Assembly: GCA_965206445.1 (NCBI GenBank)
Contig: CBDBJR010000002.1
Span: 1,922,001-1,986,000 of the forward strand
Origin: CBDBJR01 sp965206445
GTDB lineage: Bacteria > Pseudomonadota > Gammaproteobacteria > Arenicellales > Poriferihabitantaceae
DNA length: 64,000 nucleotides
Direction of reading: 5' to 3'
Below the pieces are notes generated by a model that was not told the origin of the DNA, searched no databases, and was given only the letters and a program-made list of their open reading frames with translations. The translations under genes and the position numbers were made by a program. Shown here one piece after another: positions 25,371 to 35,807 of this stretch. Position 1 is the first letter of the stretch. Every line of letters begins with the position of its first letter.

Positions 25371-26258
25371 ATGGTAGATTTTAATTTTAATCCATTCGAC
25401 ACAGAATCTGTAATAGTTCGATTTAAATGTGACGAGTGTTCACATCAAGTTGAAAGTGAAGAAATATCCGTACCATTCTCTAGTTATGCATCTGAAACAA
25501 CACCATCAGGCAGTCAGACTAGTGAGGGAGGGTTTGCTGTATGTAGTGAATGTAAAAAATACTTTACTATAAACATCCATGTTACGTTTTTTCGCGGTGA
25601 TGGAGATCTTGGTAATGTATATATTGGTTATGGACATGTTAATGAATTACCTGATGATTATGCTGTTGATGTTGAAGAGATTGACGAACCATATTATGCA
25701 GAACATTATGCAGCTATCTCTTCAAATACTGCATTCTTCATAACTTTCAATCAAGATTTAAACAATATTATTAGCCTTCTTAAAATTAAGCCATCAGATA
25801 AAAATCTAAAAAAACTATTCCATCGTCAATTATATTCAAGCGTAATAGGAATTATGGAAACATACTTGTCAGATGCTTTTATAAATACAGTATTTCAATC
25901 AAAAGATAATCTTAAACGGTTTTTTAAAACGTTTAAAGAATTTAAAAAAGAAAATATTGCAGTGTCGAATTTTTTTGAGTTTGAAGAAAAAGCAGAATTT
26001 TTTGCTAAAAAAGCAATGCTTGACGTAATCTATCATAATTTACCTAAAGTTTCTGGAATGTATAAAGATACATTTGGTGTGGAATTTCCAAAATCTGAAG
26101 AGCTTTATAAAGCTGTTTCAAAACGTCATGATTTTGTTCATAGAAATGGTAAAGATAAAGATGGAAATGAAGTGATTGTAGATTCTTCTATGATTGAAAA
26201 ATTAGTTGATGATATACGCATTTTTGTGACAGCAATTGACGACCAGATTAAAAACTAA
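25371..26258 (+). CDS. Zinc-ribbon plus HEPN-like protein, candidate RNase/toxin or defence factor
   Basis: The product is 295 aa and strikingly AT-rich and lysine-rich compared with all neighbours. The N-terminus holds a likely zinc ribbon (Cys20-x2-Cys23 and Cys58-x2-Cys61). After an acidic, beta-rich segment, the C-terminal 170 residues are helical and contain KRHDFVHRNGKDKDGN, in which Arg252 and His257 form the R-x4-H motif of HEPN ribonucleases. RHD-(F/I)-VHRNG is seen in HEPN proteins of the RiboL-PSP/MAE type linked to toxins and phage defence. The gene stands alone between the MITE-like element and a truncated amidohydrolase, with its own promoter module. Function is inferred from one motif. 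It could equally be a non-catalytic HEPN adaptor. Confidence 0.6.
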   Translation: MVDFNFNPFDTESVIVRFKCDECSHQVESEEISVPFSSYASETTPSGSQTSEGGFAVCSECKKYFTINIHVTFFRGDGDLGNVYIGYGHVNELPDDYAVDVEEIDEPYYAEHYAAISSNTAFFITFNQDLNNIISLLKIKPSDKNLKKLFHRQLYSSVIGIMETYLSDAFINTVFQSKDNLKRFFKTFKEFKKENIAVSNFFEFEEKAEFFAKKAMLDVIYHNLPKVSGMYKDTFGVEFPKSEELYKAVSKRHDFVHRNGKDKDGNEVIVDSSMIEKLVDDIRIFVTAIDDQIKN

Positions 26259-26391
26259 AAATGACATACCATAGTATGCACTCATACGGTTTACCTTGCA
26301 GGCTGTTTGACACCGCCTATCCGGTGCGGACATAATCGCCATCGCCACACACCGCCACGGCGGGCCACTCAATCATATTAAAGTACAAAAA

Positions 26392-27175
26392 ATGCTGACC
26401 GTTTATACCAACCAACACCAATTGCGTGATCCGAAAACCGAACTGTACGGCGGTCAGCTGGTCACGCCGTTTGAGTGCCCGGCACGCATGGATTACGTGT
26501 TGCAACAGGTGCGGCAGGTCAACCTGGGGCCGATAGTCGAACCGGACGATTTCGGGATGGAGCCGGTTTTACAGGTGCACGACCGTGACTATATCGCGTT
26601 TCTACAAACTGCGTGGGGCGAGTGGCAGGCTGAAGGATACCGCGGTGAGGCTATCCCGACTTCGTTTCCGGTGCGCGGTATGCGGCAGCGGCGGCCCGGG
26701 GTTATTGACGGGAAAATGGGGTATTACGCACTGGCGGCGGAAACCGCAATCAGTGAGGGTACCTGGGAGGCGGTCTGTGCCAGTGTCAACGTCGCCCTGA
26801 CCGCACAGGCGCAGATTGCGGCCGGACAGACAGCCGCGTTTGCGCTTTGCCGGCCGCCCGGTCACCATGCCGCCGCCTCTATGGCGGTTATTGTTTTGTC
26901 AATAATGCCGCGGTGTGTGCGCAGGCCCTGCTGACGCGGGGTGCCGGGCGCATCGCGATACTGGACGTGGATTTTCATCACGGCAACGGCACCCAGGCGA
27001 TTTTTTATCCGCGCCCGGAGGTGCTGTTTCTGTCGTTGCACGGCGACTCGCAATATGCGTTTCCGCATTTTCTCGGCTACGCGGATGAAACCGGTGCGGG
27101 CGCAGGCGAGGGCTTCAACGTCAATTATCCGCTGCCGCCGAATACCGGGTATGCGGCGTGGAGCGACGCGCTGCG
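26392..27175 (+). pseudogene. Broken acetylpolyamine amidohydrolase copy
   Basis: Nearly identical to the first about 260 codons of the intact gene at 29122, including about 75 bases upstream of the ATG. Compared with it, 4 bases are missing after CCGCCGCC at about 26877, shifting frame right after the CRPPGHHAAA motif, and the last 80 codons (including the zinc ligand Asp284 and catalytic Tyr323) are replaced at about 27176 by the copied potC end. It cannot make a working enzyme. Confidence 0.85.
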
Positions 27176-27682
27176 GATCGAGCGGCGCGCACCCTCTTCA
27201 TGCTGCTGATCACGCCGATGATTGTGCCGGTAATCCTGATTGCAATCGGCAGTTTTTACGCCTTCGGCCGCGTCGGCCTGAACAATACAATCACCGGGCT
27301 GGTGCTGGCGCATACGGCTCTGGCCGCACCGCTGGTGATGATTGTGATCACCTCGGCGCTGCGCAATTACGACCTGAACCAGGAGCGCGTCGCCCGCAGT
27401 CTTGGCGCCACCCGCATCAAGGCGTTTTTCGTCATCACCCTGCCACAGATCAAATTTTCGATTGTAACGGCCGCCCTGCTCTCGTTTCTCACCTCGTTCG
27501 ACGAAGTCATCATTTCCATCTTCGTCTCGGGCGGTTCGAATGCCACCCTGACCAAGCACATGTTCGGCGCGTTGCGCGACTACATCGACCCGACCATCGC
27601 GGCTATTTCTACGATCATGATTCTGGTGTCTACTACGCTGTTGCTGGCGACCCGGTTTATTGGTAGTCGGGACAAGTCTTGA
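27176..27682 (+). pseudogene. Truncated potC copy (C-terminal part only)
   Basis: The sequence from about 27183 matches 24388-24877 with a few silent changes and encodes the last four to five membrane helices of PotC plus the same stop. It lacks the N-terminal about 107 codons. An ATG at 27158 inside the amidohydrolase fragment could in principle start a 174-aa chimeric product, but no ribosome site is evident. The 7-base ATCGAGC at the joint belongs to neither parent gene. Confidence 0.85.
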
Positions 27683-28003
27683 TTCTTTCGGATGGTGAAT
27701 TCAACTTATAAGTGCAACTTCGCTGCTGATGGGAAGGTAAGATTCTGGACGGTGATTGGGCCGTGCGGCGGCCCTCTCCCTCACCCCGGCCCTCTCCCAG
27801 AGGGAGAGGGAGTTTTCGGTTATTCACAAGGAGAAAGCGGTTGTCGGCTTTAGCCCTCTCCCTCTGGGAGAGGGTTGGGTGAGGGTAGGCAGGCACACGT
27901 CTATAACAGCTCGCCACGCGACCCGCCGAGCGACAGTCACTGGTGTCTACCACGCTGTTGCTGGCGACCCGGTTTATTGGTAGTCGGGACAAGTCTTGAT
28001 TTT
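27627..28003 (+). mobile_element. MITE-like element copy 3 with direct repeats (part of the tandem duplication)
   Basis: Repeats the arrangement of 24822-25203: potC 3' end, about 243-base element (27696-27938), potC 3' end again. A few substitutions separate the copies. After 28003 the similarity to copy 2 stops abruptly and different cargo follows. Confidence 0.7.
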
Positions 28004-28210
28004 CAACCTTTGCTCTTAATGTGCTGTGATTGTCGGAGGCAAACCCGGGGCGCGGCCATCTCTATGAAGAGCGACGACTTCGCCACCATCACCTCTTCGC
28101 AGCTGGCTCGAGCAGTCCATCAACTCAACCGCCGACCACGAAAATGTCTTGACATGAAAACCTCTAATCAAGCATCATTCGGAATAGCGCCACTTGTTGT
28201 GCTTCAGGGT

Positions 28211-28245
28211 TGAATTCACCGACCTATACAACTTCTTAATTTGGA
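28211..28245 (+). promoter_or_regulatory. Degraded promoter module, copy 5 (NYN gene)
   Basis: GAATTCACCGACCTATACAA (from 28213), CTTCTTAATTTGGA matches the upstream part of copies 2 and 4, but TTGATT is changed to TTAATT and the -10 half is missing; the coding start follows within 20 bases. The rest of the 28004-28210 gap shows no gene. Confidence 0.4.
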
Positions 28246-28255
28246 AAAAGAAAAA

Positions 28256-28888
28256 ATGGACAAAGTTTTCGTTTATTGGGACAACTCCAACATATTCATC
28301 GGTGCGCAGGGGCTGACGGATGATCGCGAAGGAAATCCCGACGCGAGTTATCGCGTTCGCGTGGATTTTGAGAATATGTTTCGTCTCGCCCATGGCGACC
28401 GACCTGTGGCAAAGGCACTTGCCGTCGGCTCTATTCCGCCGCCGCTTCGCCAGGTTTGGGACAGACTGCGGCGGCAGGACGTCATCGTTGAACTGTACGA
28501 CCGAGTCGAAGCGCAAAAAAAAGAGCAGGAAGTGCCCGACCGCCTGCTGCAATTGGAGATGCTGCGCGACGCCCTTGACTACAACGGCGACCCCGGCATC
28601 GCCGTGCTGCTCACCGGCGACGGCGCCGGCTATTACAAGGGCCCCGGCATCGGCTTTCACAAAGAATTGGAGCGCATGCACAAGCGAAAATGGCGCATAG
28701 AAGTGCTGTCGTGGAAATACTCCTGCAACCCGCGCATGCGAAAATGGGCGGAAGAAAACGGTGCTTTCATTGCGCTGGACGACTTTTATGAATCCGTCAC
28801 TTTCGTGGAAAAATCCGAACCCGGTTATCCGCCGGTTTCCCCCCGCGATTCCAAGCCGCTGGATTTGTCCCGCCGGAAAACGGCGTAG
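28256..28888 (+). CDS. NYN-domain (PIN-like) putative ribonuclease
   Basis: The product is 210 aa from the ATG at 28256; an in-frame ATG at 28241 would add five residues. VFVYWDNSNIFIGA (Asp9, Asn10, Asn12) and VLLTGDGAGYY (Asp122) are the two metal-site motifs of NYN/LabA-like PIN-fold nucleases, with further acidic residues in FIALDDFYES. Family members cleave RNA in maturation, decay or toxin roles. It lies where the HEPN-like gene lies in the other duplication unit, between the repeated element and an amidohydrolase gene copy, so it is the alternative cargo. Its composition is nearer the host than that of the HEPN-like gene. Substrate unknown. Confidence 0.8.
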   Translation: MDKVFVYWDNSNIFIGAQGLTDDREGNPDASYRVRVDFENMFRLAHGDRPVAKALAVGSIPPPLRQVWDRLRRQDVIVELYDRVEAQKKEQEVPDRLLQLEMLRDALDYNGDPGIAVLLTGDGAGYYKGPGIGFHKELERMHKRKWRIEVLSWKYSCNPRMRKWAEENGAFIALDDFYESVTFVEKSEPGYPPVSPRDSKPLDLSRRKTA

Positions 28889-28942
28889 CGCATCGTTTCC
28901 AACCCGACGCTTGATTCCGACAATCGCCATTGACGGCCCTGT

Positions 28943-29041
28943 CGCCGCCTGCGGCGGGAATTAGGAATTAGGAATTAGGAATGCTGCCGCCTGCGGCGGG
29001 AATTAGGAATTAGGAATTAGGAATTAGGAATTAGGAATTTA
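28943..29041. repeat. Palindrome-heptamer repeat array 2
   Basis: Two CCGCCTGCGGCGG palindromes (first at 28945-28957), each followed by GGAATTA heptamers (about three, then about seven). It ends at the edge of the sequence shared by the two amidohydrolase copies (about 29043), so it marks the cargo boundary. Confidence 0.9.
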
Positions 29042-29121
29042 GTCGGCTATCCGGTGCGGACACAAGCGCCATCACCACACACCGCCACGGCGGGCCACTC
29101 AATCATATTAACGCACAAAAA

Positions 29122-30150
29122 ATGCTGACCGTTTATACCAACCAGCACCAATTGCGTGATCCGAAAACCGAACTGTATGGCGGTCAACTGGTCACGCCGT
29201 TTGAGTGTCCGGCACGCATGGGTTACGTGTTGCAACAGGTGCGGCAGGTCAACCTGGGGGCGATAGTCGAACCGGATGATTTCGGGATGGAGCCGGTTTT
29301 ACGGGTGCACGACCGGGACTATATCGCGTTTTTACAGACTGCGTGGAGCGAGTGGCAGGCCGAAGGATACCTCGGTGAGGCCATCCCGACTTCGTTTCCG
29401 GTGCGCGGTATGCGGCAGCGGCGGCCCGCGTTTATTGACGGGAAAATGGGGTATTACGCACTGGCGGCGGAAACCGCAATCAGTGAGGGTACCTGGGAGG
29501 CGGTCTGTGCCAGTGTCAATGTCGCCCTGACTGCACAGGCGCAGATTGCGGCCGGCCAGACAGCCGCGTTTGCGCTTTGCCGGCCGCCCGGTCACCATGC
29601 CGCCGCCGACCTCTATGGCGGTTATTGTTTTGTCAATAATGCCGCGGTGTGTGCGCAGGCTCTGCTGACGCGGGGTGCCGGGCGCATCGCGATACTGGAT
29701 GTGGATTTTCATCATGGCAACGGCACCCAGGCGATTTTTTATCCGCGCCAGGAGGTGCTGTTTCTGTCGTTGCACGGCGACCCACAATATGCGTTTCCGC
29801 ATTTTCTCGGCTACGCGGATGAAACCGGTGCGGGCGCAGGCGAGGGCTTCAACGTCAATTATCCGCTGCCGCCGAATACCGGGTATGCGGCGTGGAGCGA
29901 CGCGCTGCGGGACGCCTGCCGGAAAATCCGGCGGTATGCGCCCGACACGCTGATTGTGTCGCTGGGGGTGGATACATTCGAGCAGGATCCGATTTCGTTT
30001 TTCAAGCTCACCGGGGATGATTTTAAACGCTACGGCGCGCTGATTGGCGCGCTCGGTCTGCCGACGCTGTTCGTCATGGAAGGCGGCTATGCGGTGGCCG
30101 AAATTGGCGTCAACACGGTCAACGTCCTGACCGGTTTCGAGGGCCGCTGA
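29122..30150 (+). CDS. aphA: Acetylpolyamine amidohydrolase (class II HDAC-like)
   Basis: The product is 342 aa, the normal length. The start MLTVYTNQHQLRDPKTELYG followed by GQLVTPFECPARMGYVLQQV matches the Mycoplana acetylpolyamine amidohydrolase type. Catalytic and metal residues fall at the same numbers as I recall for that enzyme: His158-His159 in GHH, Asp195 and His197 in DVDFHHG, Asp284 in GVDTF, Tyr323 in EGGYAV. These enzymes remove acetyl groups from acetylated putrescine or spermidine, freeing imported polyamines for use. It is followed by an agmatinase and preceded (before the duplication) by the PotDABC importer. No strong ribosome site is visible; the upstream 75 bases are the same as in the broken copy at 26392. 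Confidence 0.9.
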   Translation: MLTVYTNQHQLRDPKTELYGGQLVTPFECPARMGYVLQQVRQVNLGAIVEPDDFGMEPVLRVHDRDYIAFLQTAWSEWQAEGYLGEAIPTSFPVRGMRQRRPAFIDGKMGYYALAAETAISEGTWEAVCASVNVALTAQAQIAAGQTAAFALCRPPGHHAAADLYGGYCFVNNAAVCAQALLTRGAGRIAILDVDFHHGNGTQAIFYPRQEVLFLSLHGDPQYAFPHFLGYADETGAGAGEGFNVNYPLPPNTGYAAWSDALRDACRKIRRYAPDTLIVSLGVDTFEQDPISFFKLTGDDFKRYGALIGALGLPTLFVMEGGYAVAEIGVNTVNVLTGFEGR

Positions 30151-30311
30151 CACGGCGACGCGGTCGAGTGGATCGCCAATCAGACAGCAATCGCGATGCG
30201 GCTGACCGCGTGGCCGTTGCCGCCGGTTGATCCGGCGATGCACGCGCGGCCATCATGCGGCGCCGGATGGGGTATCATCGGCAGCCAAGACACCAGCAGC
30301 AGGAGTGCAAC

Positions 30312-31271
30312 ATGACCAAGAGCAGAGAGACACCGCCCATCCCCCCGGTCAGCGGGGTGGAGATACCGCGCTACGCCGGCCCATCGACTTTTTGCCGGCT
30401 GCCCGAGCTGCGCGACGTGCCGTACTGCGACGTCGCGATACTGGGCATTCCGTTCGATGCGGGGACCAGCTATCGACCCGGCGCGCGCTTCGGGCCGCAG
30501 GCCATTCGCCAGGCGTCGCGGCATCTGCGTACGAATTTTCATCCGGCTTATGATACCGAGCCGTTTGCCCAGATTCAGGTCGCCGACGCCGGCGACGTCG
30601 GCTGCAATCCGTTCAACATCGACGAGGCAATACGGCAGATAGAGGCGGCGGCGGACGACTTGCACCGGCGCGCCGGCGCGATTGTCAGCCTGGGCGGCGA
30701 CCACACCATTGCGGTGCCGTTATTGCGCGCAATCAACAAACAGGCGGGCCAGGTTGCCCTGGTGCATTTTGATGCGCATCTCGACACCTGGGACACCTAT
30801 TTCGGCGCGCCCTACACGCACGGCACGCCGTTCAGGCGGGCGGCTGAGGAGGGGCTGTTTGACGACGACGCGTCAATGCACGTCGGCATCCGCGGGCCGC
30901 TGTACAGCCGGGATGATTTGAAAAACGATGCCGAGCTGGGGTTCAAGGTGATCCATTGCGACGAGATCGAATCAGAGGGGGTCGCTCAGGTCGCCAAACG
31001 AATACGCGACAGAGTCGGCAGCAAGCCGCTGTACCTGTCAATCGATATCGATGTGCTGGACCCCGCGCATGCGCCGGGCACCGGCACCCCCGAGATAGCC
31101 GGGTTATCCAGCCGCGAATTGATGAATATTATTCGCGGCCTGCAGGGCGTCAACCTGGTCGGGGCGGACATTGTCGAGGTGGCCCCGGCCTACGATCACG
31201 CGGAAATCACCGCGCTGTCGGCGGCGACGATTGCGTTTGAAATGATCAATCTGATGCTGACCAAAGCGTAG
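30312..31271 (+). CDS. speB: Agmatinase / ureohydrolase
   Basis: The product is 319 aa from the ATG at 30312, preceded by AGGAG. The two-manganese site is complete: GGDHT (His131), FDAHLDTWD (Asp154, His156, Asp158) and SIDIDVLDPAHAPGTGTPE (Asp245, Asp247). The family hydrolyses guanidino compounds to an amine and urea; agmatine to putrescine fits the polyamine neighbourhood best, although guanidinobutyrate cannot be excluded. It lies 161 bases after aphA on the same strand and may share its transcript. Confidence 0.88.
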   Translation: MTKSRETPPIPPVSGVEIPRYAGPSTFCRLPELRDVPYCDVAILGIPFDAGTSYRPGARFGPQAIRQASRHLRTNFHPAYDTEPFAQIQVADAGDVGCNPFNIDEAIRQIEAAADDLHRRAGAIVSLGGDHTIAVPLLRAINKQAGQVALVHFDAHLDTWDTYFGAPYTHGTPFRRAAEEGLFDDDASMHVGIRGPLYSRDDLKNDAELGFKVIHCDEIESEGVAQVAKRIRDRVGSKPLYLSIDIDVLDPAHAPGTGTPEIAGLSSRELMNIIRGLQGVNLVGADIVEVAPAYDHAEITALSAATIAFEMINLMLTKA

Positions 31272-31275
31272 CCCC

Positions 31276-31295
31276 GGCAGCCCGCTTCGGCTGCC
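31276..31295. terminator. Hairpin between convergent genes
   Basis: GGCAGCC-CGCTTC-GGCTGCC in the 48-base space between the convergent speB and Rieske genes. There is no T-run, so it is a weak or bidirectional terminator candidate. Confidence 0.35.
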
Positions 31296-31319
31296 AGCCA
31301 TTGGCCGCTTCAGCCCAAC

Positions 31320-32558
31320 TCAGGCCAACTCCGCCGTCAACATGCGGCTGATGTACTGCGTGAATTCGTGGTTCTCCTTCTCCAGCCAGCACAACGGGCC
31401 GGGCGTCGACAGCGGCGCCCGCGCGCCCTTATGGATGCCCTCGACGACGTGGCGATCTTCCTGATTGACCGTGTCCAGGAACGCCTTGATCTCGGCCGTC
31501 AGCTGCTCCGCATCCGCCGTCGTGCGCAACACCTCCGGCGCCAGCGCAATCCCGTAGCGGATATGCACCCGGTCAACCGCCAGCGGCTGCAACGCCAGGT
31601 ACCACAGATGATCCGGCGCCAGCGTGATCATGTGCGACGGGAAAATGGTCGGCAGCACGGAGGTTTGCCGCTGCACACCCTTTAGCCGGCGATTGTGTTT
31701 ATGCGCGATGCCCACCGGGGCCTGCCGGTCTTTGATAAAACTCTGATAGGTGAAAGCGGGGTTCGCCGGCTGATCCGAAAAGCGGGTTTCCTCCACCGGG
31801 AAATAACCGCCGACCGTCGCCTTGTGCACCACCGGCAGGTGGTAGCCTTCCATAAAATTTTCCGTGAGCTGTTTCCAGTTGGTGTGCCAGACATGGTCTT
31901 CGACCGCCACCTGCCGGTAGTCCGCCATCCGGTAGGGCGCCACCACGGTGGACAGCTCGGCCAATTGGGTGCGCACCGGCACAGCATCCGGATTCAGCGT
32001 CACATACACCCAGCCCTGCCAGATCTCGCAACACACCGGCGCCAGCGAATAGTCGCTGCGCTCGAAGCCGGCGCGCGACTGCATCTGCGGCGCGGCTATC
32101 AAGCGGCCGTCGCAGTGATAGCTCCAGGCATGATAGGGGCAGACAATGCGCCGGCGCTGTCCGCGCCCCTCCAGCAGGCGCATCATCCGATGCCGGCAGA
32201 CGTTGGCAAATGCCTTGACCGCCCCGTTGTGCTGTCGAATCACAACCACCGGCTGGGTATCGACCTGGCAGGTCAGGTAGTCGCCGTATTGCGGGATAGA
32301 TTCCGCCCGACCGACGCACAGCCAGCTGCGGCGAAATATGCGTTGGCGCTCGAGTGCCAGAATCGGCTTTGAGGTATACATCTCCGGCGACATCGCCGTG
32401 GCGGCGGATAACGGCAGCGCCGCCAGCTGTTTCAACCCCGCCAGCAACGCATCGAGCGAGTGCTCCGCCGACGCGGCGGCCAGTATCGCCGGGGGGCGGT
32501 TTGGCATGGCGCTCGACGGCATGGCGGAAGATGCGTGCTGGCTCGCGGTCGGCGGCAA
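31320..32558 (-). CDS. Rieske non-heme iron oxygenase, alpha subunit
   Basis: The product is 412 aa. The Rieske [2Fe-2S] site is Cys121-x-His123 (NVCRHRMM) and Cys140-x2-His143 (CPYHAWSYH). The catalytic domain has NWKQLTENFMEGYHLPVVH with iron ligands His240 and His245. This pattern is shared by ring-hydroxylating dioxygenases and by the N-demethylating branch (glycine betaine, carnitine, stachydrine oxygenases), to which NWK...ENFMEGYH is closer. It starts 2 bases after the thiolase stop, so it is the last gene of the minus-strand ferredoxin-aacS-thiolase-oxygenase operon. The upstream [2Fe-2S] ferredoxin is a plausible electron donor. The substrate is unknown; quaternary amines are one candidate given the ProVW-like transporter nearby. 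Confidence 0.82.
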   Translation of the reverse strand: MPPTASQHASSAMPSSAMPNRPPAILAAASAEHSLDALLAGLKQLAALPLSAATAMSPEMYTSKPILALERQRIFRRSWLCVGRAESIPQYGDYLTCQVDTQPVVVIRQHNGAVKAFANVCRHRMMRLLEGRGQRRRIVCPYHAWSYHCDGRLIAAPQMQSRAGFERSDYSLAPVCCEIWQGWVYVTLNPDAVPVRTQLAELSTVVAPYRMADYRQVAVEDHVWHTNWKQLTENFMEGYHLPVVHKATVGGYFPVEETRFSDQPANPAFTYQSFIKDRQAPVGIAHKHNRRLKGVQRQTSVLPTIFPSHMITLAPDHLWYLALQPLAVDRVHIRYGIALAPEVLRTTADAEQLTAEIKAFLDTVNQEDRHVVEGIHKGARAPLSTPGPLCWLEKENHEFTQYISRMLTAELA

Positions 32559-32560
32559 GC

Positions 32561-33757
32561 CTAGCCGGCGCGTTCAAACAGCGCCGCGATGCCCTGCCCG
32601 CCGCCGATGCACATCGTCACCACCGCATACCGGCCGGCGGTGCGCTCGAGCTCGGAAATCGCCTTTTCGGTCAACATGACCCCGGTGGCGCCGATCGGAT
32701 GGCCGAGTGAGATGCCGCTGCCGTTCGGGTTGAGCCGGTCGGCCGGGATGTCCAGATCCCGTGCGACCGCAATCGCCTGCGCGGCAAACGCCTCGTTGAC
32801 CTCCCAGACGTCGATATCCTTGACCTCGAACGGCGTATCCTGCAGCAGGCTGCGCACCGCCGGCACCGGCCCGATGCCCATATACTTCGGCGCCACGCCG
32901 GCATACGCATACTTCAGCAGCCGGGCGCGCGGCGTCAAGCCGTGCCGCTCGCATTCCTGCGCCGCCATCAGCACCACGGCAGCGGCGCCGTCATTGATGC
33001 CCGAGGCGTTGCCGGCGGTCACCGAGCCGTCCGGCTTGAATACCGGTTTCAGCTTCATCATGTCTTCCAGGCAGCTGTCGAAACGCACGTGCTCGTCCTG
33101 TTCAAACACCGCACCGGCGGCGCCGCGGCGGGCCGGCAGATCAACCGGCACAATCTGCGCCTTGAAGCGCTGCTGCTGAATCGCCTGCTGCGCGCGCTGA
33201 TGCGACAGCAGCGCCAATTCGTCCTGCTCCTGCCGGCTGACCCCCCATTTCTCAGCAATGTTTTCCGCGGTAATCCCCATGTGGCAGCCTTCTATCGGGC
33301 AATGCAACGCCGCCATCATCATGTCCACCAGCTTGCCGTCGCCGAGGCGATTGCCAAAGCGTGCGCCGGTGGCCACATAGTTGCCGCGGCTCATCACCTC
33401 CGCGCCGCCGGCCACCGCGGCGCTGCACAAGCCGAGCTCAATCTGCTGCGCCGCGGTAACAATCGCCTGCATCCCGCTGCCGCACAGGCGATTGACCGTC
33501 ACCGCCGGGGTCTGCTCGGGCAGCCCGCCGCGCAGCGCCGCCACGCGGGCAAGATACATGTCCTGCGCCTCGGTCTGGATCACATTGCCGACCACGCAAT
33601 GGCCGATAGCGTCCGGCGCGACCCCGGCCCGCCGGACCGCCTCCTGGATGGTCAGCGCGGCCAATTGCACCACGGAATGATTTTTCAAACTGCCGCCAAA
33701 ATCCCCGATAGCGGTGCGTACACCGCTCACCACCACCACGTCGTTTTTGTTCATCAC
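32561..33757 (-). CDS. Acetyl-CoA acetyltransferase (thiolase)
   Basis: The product is 398 aa (397 if the second Met is used). The nucleophilic Cys lies in NRLCGSGMQA (near residue 92), the active-site His in GHPIGATGV and the second Cys in MCIGGGQGIA. NEAFAAQA completes the biosynthetic-type thiolase signature. It interconverts acetoacetyl-CoA and two acetyl-CoA. With acetoacetyl-CoA synthetase upstream, the pair would activate acetoacetate and split it to acetyl-CoA. Tight spacing to the oxygenase gene downstream implies one transcript. Confidence 0.9.
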   Translation of the reverse strand: MMNKNDVVVVSGVRTAIGDFGGSLKNHSVVQLAALTIQEAVRRAGVAPDAIGHCVVGNVIQTEAQDMYLARVAALRGGLPEQTPAVTVNRLCGSGMQAIVTAAQQIELGLCSAAVAGGAEVMSRGNYVATGARFGNRLGDGKLVDMMMAALHCPIEGCHMGITAENIAEKWGVSRQEQDELALLSHQRAQQAIQQQRFKAQIVPVDLPARRGAAGAVFEQDEHVRFDSCLEDMMKLKPVFKPDGSVTAGNASGINDGAAAVVLMAAQECERHGLTPRARLLKYAYAGVAPKYMGIGPVPAVRSLLQDTPFEVKDIDVWEVNEAFAAQAIAVARDLDIPADRLNPNGSGISLGHPIGATGVMLTEKAISELERTAGRYAVVTMCIGGGQGIAALFERAG

Positions 33758-33802
33758 GTCTCCTTCGTTTAAGTATGGATTGAATCCGTCGCGGCGCGGC
33801 GC

Positions 33803-35761
<1,959 letters not shown>

Positions 35762-35807
35762 GTGCGGTGCGGGCGGTCTTGTTTCGGTGTGCCGTGCCGG
35801 CGCGGTT

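Noticed and set aside
27158..27682. Functional 174-aa permease
   Set aside because: It lacks the first third of PotC, has no ribosome site and arises from a duplication joint, so it is listed as a pseudogene.
28175..28930. 251-codon minus-strand frame opposite the NYN gene
   Set aside because: Antisense to a motif-supported gene; no domain of its own.
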